A DNA stretch of 64,000 nt, taken from NCBI GenBank assembly GCA_963725085.1, contig CAVRXM010000007.1, forward strand, positions 13,254 through 77,253, given 5' to 3'. The notes under the pieces were generated by a model. It searched no databases. It had not been told where the DNA came from and saw nothing but the letters and a program-made list of their open reading frames with translations. The stretch comes from VRUE01 sp963725085 (lineage in GTDB: Bacteria > Actinomycetota > Thermoleophilia > Solirubrobacterales > 70-9). Positions 59,298 to 64,000 of this stretch are shown here, in pieces. Positions within the stretch are counted from its first letter, which is position 1, and each line of letters starts with the position of its first letter. Position numbers and translations under genes: made by a program.

Positions 59298-61132
59298 CCC
59301 AGGATCTGGAAGCCGCGCAGGCCGGACGCGTGGAGGAAGAGGGCCTCGTGGACCCGACCCTGCTTGCCGTCCTCGCACACCGCTTCGAAGCGATCGTCAG
59401 GGAGATGACCAACACCCTCTTCCGCACCGGCCGCTCCTCGATCCTCAACATGGCGCGCGACTTCTCCTGCTCGATCATCACGGCCGACGACCAGCTCTTC
59501 GCTGCCGCGGAGGGTCTGCAGGTGCACGTCCTCGGCGCCGGGCTGCAGACCCGCTCGATGCGCGAGCTTCACCCCGATCTCCGCGAGGGCGATGCCTATC
59601 TCCACAACGATCCGATCCTCGGCAACACCCACACCGCCGACCACACGATCCTGGTCCCCGTCTTCGTCGACGGCGAGCACGTCTTCACCACCTCGGCCAA
59701 GGCGCACCAGGCGGACTGCGGAAACGCCGAACCGTCGACCTACGTCGCATACGTGGACGACGTGTACGCGGAGGGCGGGCTCGTCTTCCCGTGCGTCAAG
59801 GTCCAGCAGGACTACAAGGACGTCGACGACATCATCCGGATGTGCAAACGCCGGATCCGGGTTCCCGAGGTGTGGTACGGCGACTACCTTGCCGCGGTGG
59901 GCGCCGCCAGGATCGGCGAACGGCGGGTCCAGGAGGTGATCGAGCGGTACGGGCTGGAGACGATCAAGGCGTTCGTCCGCGAGTGGCTCGACTACTCCGA
60001 GCGGTCGATGGAGCAGGCGATCCGCAAGCTGCCGGAGCGGCGCCTCGAGCGCCGCTCCCGGCACGACCCGATCCCAGGCCTCCCCGGTGGGGTGGAGGTG
60101 AAGGTGGCCGTCGAGGTCGACCCCGAGCGGGGGAAGGTCACGTTCGATCTGCGAGACAACCCGGACTGCATCCCGTTCGGCCTCAACGTCTCCGAGTACT
60201 GCGCCCGCGGCGGCTGCACGATCGCCCTGCTCAACTGCCTCGACGAGGACATCCCGCGCAACGCGGGCTCCTTCCGGCGCGTCGAGGTGCTGCTGCGGGA
60301 GGGCTCGATCGCCGGCGGCCTGGTCGAGCCGTATTCCGCATCCGTCTCGACCACGAACGTGCTCAACCGGATCATCAACGCCGCGCAGAGCGCTTTCTGC
60401 CAGCTCGGCGACGGACGGGGGCTCGCCGAGGGGGCCGGCGCGCTCGGCGTCGGCTACGCCGTCTTCTCCGGCACCTACGAGAACGGCAACCCCTATGTGA
60501 GCGAGATGGTGATCGGCAACAACGGCGGGCCCGCGTCGCCGCACTGCGACGGCTGGATCACCTATGCGATGCCCGACTGCTCGAAGACCGTCTACATCGA
60601 CAGCGTTGAGATGCTCGAGCGCATGTACCCGCTTCGGTTCAGGTCGCTGCGCCTGCTGCCCGATTCGGGAGGAGCCGGGCGGCTGCGCGGCGGGCCCGCC
60701 TCGGAGGTGGTCTACGGACCATCGGCGACACCGATGCGGGCCTTCTACCTGGCTGACTTCGCGCTCAACCCACCGCAGGGAGTCCTCGGCGGCGAGCCCG
60801 GGATGGCGGCATCCGCCAGCGTCATCAGCGCCGACGGCAGCGAACGGGCCACCGAGCCGGTCGGCGACTCCCTGCTCGAGCCGGGGCAGTGGATTCGCGG
60901 CGTCGAGGCCGGGGGAGGGGGCTACGGCGATCCGCTCGACCGCGACCCAGACGCCGTCGTCTACGACGTCCTCGAAGGCTGGGTCAGCCCCGAGGCCGCG
61001 GAGGGGGTCTACGGCGTCGTCTTGCGGCCGCAGGCGGGCCCCGTCGGTCTGGGCGTGGACGAGGAGGCGACGCGGCTGCGTCGGGAGGAGCTGCGGGCCA
61101 CCGAGACCGAGCGCGGCGCAAAGGGAAGCTAA
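59294..61132 (+). CDS. hyuB: Hydantoinase/oxoprolinase subunit B (copy 2)
   Basis: A 612-residue HyuB from ATG 59294 (MTQDLEAAQAGRVEEEG). It contains MTNTLFRTGRSSILNMARDF, LHNDPILGNTHTADHTILVP and LLPDSGGAGRLRGGPASEVV. Compared with copy 1, the metal-site stretch differs (NDPILGNTHTADH against NSPYHGNSHAGDH), so the two pairs probably open different rings. It ends the tightly packed hyuABAB unit. Confidence 0.92.
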   Translation: MTQDLEAAQAGRVEEEGLVDPTLLAVLAHRFEAIVREMTNTLFRTGRSSILNMARDFSCSIITADDQLFAAAEGLQVHVLGAGLQTRSMRELHPDLREGDAYLHNDPILGNTHTADHTILVPVFVDGEHVFTTSAKAHQADCGNAEPSTYVAYVDDVYAEGGLVFPCVKVQQDYKDVDDIIRMCKRRIRVPEVWYGDYLAAVGAARIGERRVQEVIERYGLETIKAFVREWLDYSERSMEQAIRKLPERRLERRSRHDPIPGLPGGVEVKVAVEVDPERGKVTFDLRDNPDCIPFGLNVSEYCARGGCTIALLNCLDEDIPRNAGSFRRVEVLLREGSIAGGLVEPYSASVSTTNVLNRIINAAQSAFCQLGDGRGLAEGAGALGVGYAVFSGTYENGNPYVSEMVIGNNGGPASPHCDGWITYAMPDCSKTVYIDSVEMLERMYPLRFRSLRLLPDSGGAGRLRGGPASEVVYGPSATPMRAFYLADFALNPPQGVLGGEPGMAASASVISADGSERATEPVGDSLLEPGQWIRGVEAGGGGYGDPLDRDPDAVVYDVLEGWVSPEAAEGVYGVVLRPQAGPVGLGVDEEATRLRREELRATETERGAKGS

Positions 61133-61182
61133 GTCATGGGTCAGTCGAGGACCCCGGAGCGACGGCAGGTCATTACGGACCG

Positions 61183-61196
61183 ACCGATCGATATGT
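61183..61196. promoter_or_regulatory. Shared operator site 4 (ACCGATCGATATGT)
   Basis: A 14-bp element ending 28 bp before the ATG of the class III aminotransferase. It keeps ACCGAT and the CG-AT centre and degenerates in the right arm. Confidence 0.5.
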
Positions 61197-61224
61197 GTGG
61201 TGCACCAGACCAGAGGAGCGACAT

Positions 61225-62517
61225 ATGCCAGAGGAATTGACGGGTCCGATCGAGGCCCGGTACCGCGAGATGACTCCGCGCTCGGCCCAATTGATGGAGC
61301 GCGCGGCGAAGTCGATGCCACGCGGGCTCACCCGCACTCTGGCCTGGTTCGCGCCGTATCCCGTCGTCTTCGACCACGGCTCCGGCGCCTCGGTCTATGA
61401 CGTCGACGGCAATCGCTACCTCGACCTCTTCTGCAACGGCCTGAGCCTGATCCACGGGCACTCCTACCCGCCGATCGAGCATGCGCTGCAGCGGGCGCTT
61501 CCTCGCGGCACCGCCTGGCCCGGCGCCTCCGAGGCCCAGATCGAGTACGCCGAGATGCTCTGCGACCGCATACCCGGCGAGGTGCAGGTCCGGTTCGCGA
61601 ACACCGGCACCGAGGCGACCATGCTCGCGATCAAGCTGGCGCGCCACGTGACCGGCCGGCAGGTCGTCGTCAAGGCCTGGCACGCGTACCACGGCTCCTA
61701 CGACGACCTCGAGGTGGGCCTGCAGGACCGGCCCGAGGAACCGGGACGGGTCGCGCTGGCTACCTTCGGGGAGCTCGACAGCTACGCCGCGGCGCTCGAA
61801 CGCGGCGGCGATGACGTCGCGGCGATCATCGTCGAGCCCGTCCAGTACACCGGCGTGGTGACGCCGCCGCCGGAGGGATTCCTCCTGCAGTTGCAACGAC
61901 TCGCCGACGAGGCGGGGGTGCTGCTGATCCTCGACGACTGCCTGATGTTCAGGCTCGCCGAGGGCGGCTCCGCCGAGAGGTTCGGCTTCGACGCCGACAT
62001 GACCTGCCTCGGCAAGTGGATCGGCGGCGGCCTTCCGGTCGGCGTCCTCGCCGCGCCGGCGGAGATGATGGCGAGCTTCGACCTCCATCCCGAGCACCCG
62101 CTCTACCACGGCGGCTCGTTCAACGGCAACGTTCTGGGTATGGTCGCCGGGGCGATCGCGCTTCGTGATCTCAGTGGCGAGGCGATCGCCCGGATCGACG
62201 ACCAGGCCGACCGCCTGAGGGCGGAGATCGCCGCCGCGGCTGCGACCAGCGATCTGCCCGTCCGCACAGCTGGCGTGGGATCGGCCTTCGGCGTCTACGT
62301 GCAGGACGGGCCGGGCGGCGAGATCGACTGGCCGGCCTGTTCGATGCTCCACCTCGCGGCGGTGACGCGGGGCGTCTATTTCGGGTCGGGCGGCGAGTTC
62401 GGGCTCCCCACCGTCCTCAGCGAGGAGGAGCTGGCCGAGGCGGCGGAGGCGATCGGCCAGGCGATAGCTGACGTCGCCTCGGCCAGGGCGGATATCTCCG
62501 GGGTGCCGGCTCCCTAG
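61225..62517 (+). CDS. Class III PLP-dependent aminotransferase (glutamate-1-semialdehyde aminomutase-like)
   Basis: A 430-residue enzyme from ATG 61225 (MPEELTGPIEARYREM). VYDVDGNRYLDLFCNGLSLI begins the fold, FANTGTEATMLAIKLARHVT binds the cofactor phosphate, LLILDDCLMFRLAEG holds the PLP-ring Asp, and LGKWIGGGLPVGVLA has the Schiff-base Lys (264). It resembles glutamate-1-semialdehyde aminomutases used in catabolic islands for amino acids with a distal amine. It has its own promoter region with a shared operator site, and could handle an amino acid released by the Hyu enzymes. Confidence 0.9.
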   Translation: MPEELTGPIEARYREMTPRSAQLMERAAKSMPRGLTRTLAWFAPYPVVFDHGSGASVYDVDGNRYLDLFCNGLSLIHGHSYPPIEHALQRALPRGTAWPGASEAQIEYAEMLCDRIPGEVQVRFANTGTEATMLAIKLARHVTGRQVVVKAWHAYHGSYDDLEVGLQDRPEEPGRVALATFGELDSYAAALERGGDDVAAIIVEPVQYTGVVTPPPEGFLLQLQRLADEAGVLLILDDCLMFRLAEGGSAERFGFDADMTCLGKWIGGGLPVGVLAAPAEMMASFDLHPEHPLYHGGSFNGNVLGMVAGAIALRDLSGEAIARIDDQADRLRAEIAAAAATSDLPVRTAGVGSAFGVYVQDGPGGEIDWPACSMLHLAAVTRGVYFGSGGEFGLPTVLSEEELAEAAEAIGQAIADVASARADISGVPAP

Positions 62518-62525
62518 CCCCCGGC

Positions 62526-62909
62526 TCAGGCGTCGGGCACGAAAGCGACCGCGTCGATCTCGATCTGGGCGCCGACGAGCAGGCCGGCGACCTGCACCGT
62601 GGCACTGGCCGGCAGCTTGTCGCCGAAACGCTCCTCTCGGGCAGCGGCGTACTCCGAGTAGTCGTCGAGCGAGGTGACGAACGCGTTTATCTTCACGATC
62701 TGGGACATGTCGGCGCCCAGTTCGCCGAGGGTTCGTTCGATGTTGTCGAATGTCGCCCGCGCCTCCGCACCCATTCCGCCGGATACGACCTTCCCGTCCG
62801 CGCCGAAACCTACGTTTCCGGACACGTGAATCAGCCGGCCTGCTCCCTGCACGGCGACGGCATCGCTGAAGCCGCTCGCGGGATTGGTGGTGTGGCGCTC
62901 GATTCCCAT
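62526..62909 (-). CDS. RidA/YjgF-family enamine/imine deaminase
   Basis: A 127-residue protein from ATG 62909 (MGIERHTTNPASGFSDAVAV), preceded by GAGAAGAGG. It has the RidA-type core FDNIERTLGELGADMSQIVK, then INAFVTSLDDYSEYAAARE and the end LLVGAQIEIDAVAFVPDA. The Arg that binds the carboxylate of 2-aminoacrylate in true RidA is not certain here, so a related subgroup is possible. It would hydrolyse reactive enamines or imines made by PLP enzymes; the aminotransferase next door is convergent. Confidence 0.9.
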   Translation of the reverse strand: MGIERHTTNPASGFSDAVAVQGAGRLIHVSGNVGFGADGKVVSGGMGAEARATFDNIERTLGELGADMSQIVKINAFVTSLDDYSEYAAAREERFGDKLPASATVQVAGLLVGAQIEIDAVAFVPDA

Positions 62910-63012
62910 CCTCTTCTCCGTTCTGGTTCGGGGACCTGCCGGGTTGCATTCCGGACGTTTGGTTTGATATACGAATATAGGCCTTATCGATGGGCTAGGA
63001 AAGGGGCTCTGA

Positions 63013-63624
63013 ATGCCCAAGTTAGGTATGGGTCCGATACGGCGGGAGCAGATCTGTCGGGCCGCGGCGACGGTGATCTCGCGCGAAGGATTCGCCGCCA
63101 CGACATTGAGGAAAGTGGCCCAGGAGGCCGGCGTCAGCACGGGCATGCTCAATCACTATTTCTCGAACCGACAGGACCTGCTGACCCAGACGCTGCTCTT
63201 CGTCTCACACCGGACCCAGGACCGCCTCTGGGCGGCCGTCGAGGGGGTGCCCGCGGGGGAGAAGCGTCTGACCGCGCTCCTCGACAGTGCCCTCGCCTAC
63301 GACCCGCCGATGAACGAGAGCTGGCGAGTCTGGATAAACGCCTACGGCGAGGCGGTTCACCTCGCGAGCCTGCGTCACACCATGGAGGAGCGCCTTCACA
63401 GCTGGTACGACCTGATCGATCATGCTCTCGAGGGCCTCGCTTCGCAGGAGAGTGGGTCGGACGCGATCCCCCTGGCGTGGCGATTCGACGCGGTGCTCAA
63501 CGGCCTCGTCATCCAGGCCATGACCTCGGAGGCGGCGCTCGACGGCCCCCGCATCCGAGACGAGGTGATCGGCACCCTCTTTCCCGCCGGGGTCGACGCC
63601 GCGCTGGTCGGCGCCGCGGGTTGA
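63013..63624 (+). CDS. BetI-like TetR-family regulator
   Basis: A 203-residue regulator from ATG 63013. The N-terminus MPKLGMGPIRREQICRAAAT is close to the start of the choline-responsive repressor BetI, and VAQEAGVSTGMLNHYFSNRQ is the helix-turn-helix. The ligand domain follows BetI in layout. It is divergent from the RidA gene and just before another operator-bearing hyuA. It is the best candidate in the window to bind the shared 14-bp palindrome, and would sense an amine or related compound. That link is inferred. Confidence 0.9.
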   Translation: MPKLGMGPIRREQICRAAATVISREGFAATTLRKVAQEAGVSTGMLNHYFSNRQDLLTQTLLFVSHRTQDRLWAAVEGVPAGEKRLTALLDSALAYDPPMNESWRVWINAYGEAVHLASLRHTMEERLHSWYDLIDHALEGLASQESGSDAIPLAWRFDAVLNGLVIQAMTSEAALDGPRIRDEVIGTLFPAGVDAALVGAAG

Positions 63625-63680
63625 GCGCCTCCCGCCCGCTGGGCGGCGGGCCCTTTCGCGAGGCAGGCACCTCTTGTATC

Positions 63681-63694
63681 GTCGATCGATCGAG
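63681..63694. promoter_or_regulatory. Shared operator site 5 (GTCGATCGATCGAG)
   Basis: A 14-bp element 45 bp before the ATG of the third hyuA, with the same YCGATCRATCG core as the other sites. It lies between the TetR gene and hyuA. Confidence 0.5.
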
Positions 63695-63739
63695 GGCCTG
63701 ACAGATCAAACGACACGGGGCCTCTCCCGCTGAACGACC

Positions 63740-64000
63740 ATGCGGCTCGCGGCGGACACAGGCGGAACGTTCACCGATCTGGCCGTCGAGACCGAGGGTC
63801 AGGTTCGCTTCTACAAGGCATCGACGACCCCGCAAAGCCCAGCCGAGGGCATCCTCGACGCTGTCCGGCTCGCCGCCGAGGACCTGGGAGGTCCGATTGA
63901 GTCACTCCTCTCCGAGGCCGAGATCTTCATCCACGGCACCACCCGCGCAATCAATGCAATCCTCACCAGCAGCACGGCGAAGACGGCGCTGCTCACAACT
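63740..64000 (+). CDS. hyuA: Hydantoinase/oxoprolinase subunit A (copy 3), 5' part
   Basis: The window ends inside this gene. The 87 visible residues start MRLAADTGGTFTDLAVETEG (ATG 63740) and include FIHGTTRAINAILTSSTAKT, the same actin-fold ATPase motifs as in the two complete copies. It is most like copy 1 (which has LIHGTTRATNAVLTGSTAKT). Its HyuB partner would be expected just beyond the right edge. Confidence 0.9.
   Translation, partial: MRLAADTGGTFTDLAVETEGQVRFYKASTTPQSPAEGILDAVRLAAEDLGGPIESLLSEAEIFIHGTTRAINAILTSSTAKTALLTT

Noticed and set aside
53232..61132. Acetone carboxylase (acxABC)
   Set aside because: No gamma subunit is present and there are two A/B pairs of ordinary HyuA/HyuB length; hydantoinase/oxoprolinase is the simpler call, although the families are related.

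Overview
The window is about 64 kb of GC-rich, densely coding chromosome. Long overlapping antisense open frames, frequent GTG/TTG starts, a menaquinone-type ETF dehydrogenase and a degenerate cell-surface beta-propeller all fit an actinobacterium, most likely a Thermoleophilia/Solirubrobacterales relative. That placement is inference; there is no rRNA gene here. No intact mobile element or CRISPR array was seen.

Left part (1-16.3 kb): the tail of a glycine-betaine-type ABC binding protein, an MMPL exporter, and a stress/dormancy-flavoured set. That set is a long ribosome hibernation factor with two C-terminal domains, a tandem UspA protein, a TrkA-gated potassium channel with a non-standard filter, a GNAT, a small dimeric alpha-beta-barrel protein and a phasin-like protein. 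A TetR repressor with twin palindromic operators heads two alpha/beta hydrolases, followed by an HMG-CoA-reductase homologue, phosphoenolpyruvate synthase and a HEAT-repeat protein. A decayed integrase lies at about 8.2 kb.

Central part (16.3-32.5 kb): the most striking locus, an apparent minus-strand operon with four genes. In transcription order they are an acyl-CoA dehydrogenase, a giant secondary-lipid/PUFA-synthase-like megasynthase (KS-AT-KS-ACP-ACP-ACP-KR-DH), a eukaryote-like single-chain acyl-CoA carboxylase of 1867 aa, and an Sfp-type phosphopantetheinyl transferase. The set could supply an extender unit, prime the carrier domains, build a chain and desaturate or edit it. The megasynthase carries a one-base frameshift in its first KS, and its three 288-bp ACP repeats look identical, with Thr where the carrier Ser is expected. 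A GH65 phosphorylase and a beta-phosphoglucomutase-like HAD lie upstream.

Scar region (36-38 kb): a frameshifted NRDE remnant, a frameshifted beta-propeller remnant, a PIN-domain toxin with a short possible antitoxin, and the 3' half of a tRNA. This looks like an old integration or excision site.

Right part (38-64 kb): a catabolic island. Acetoacetyl-CoA synthetase faces a beta-keto acid cleavage enzyme operon. A trimethylamine-dehydrogenase-like flavoprotein sits in one operon with a cupin, EtfB, EtfA and an EtfD-like membrane Fe-S protein, giving a complete amine-to-ETF-to-quinone electron route. Two HyuA-HyuB pairs, part of a third HyuA, a class III aminotransferase, a RidA protein, a 3-hydroxyacyl-CoA dehydrogenase, an enoyl-CoA hydratase and a BetI-like TetR regulator complete it. 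Five transcription units carry a related 14-bp palindrome (consensus about RYYGATCRATMNRN) 16-45 bp before the start codon, which suggests one regulon.
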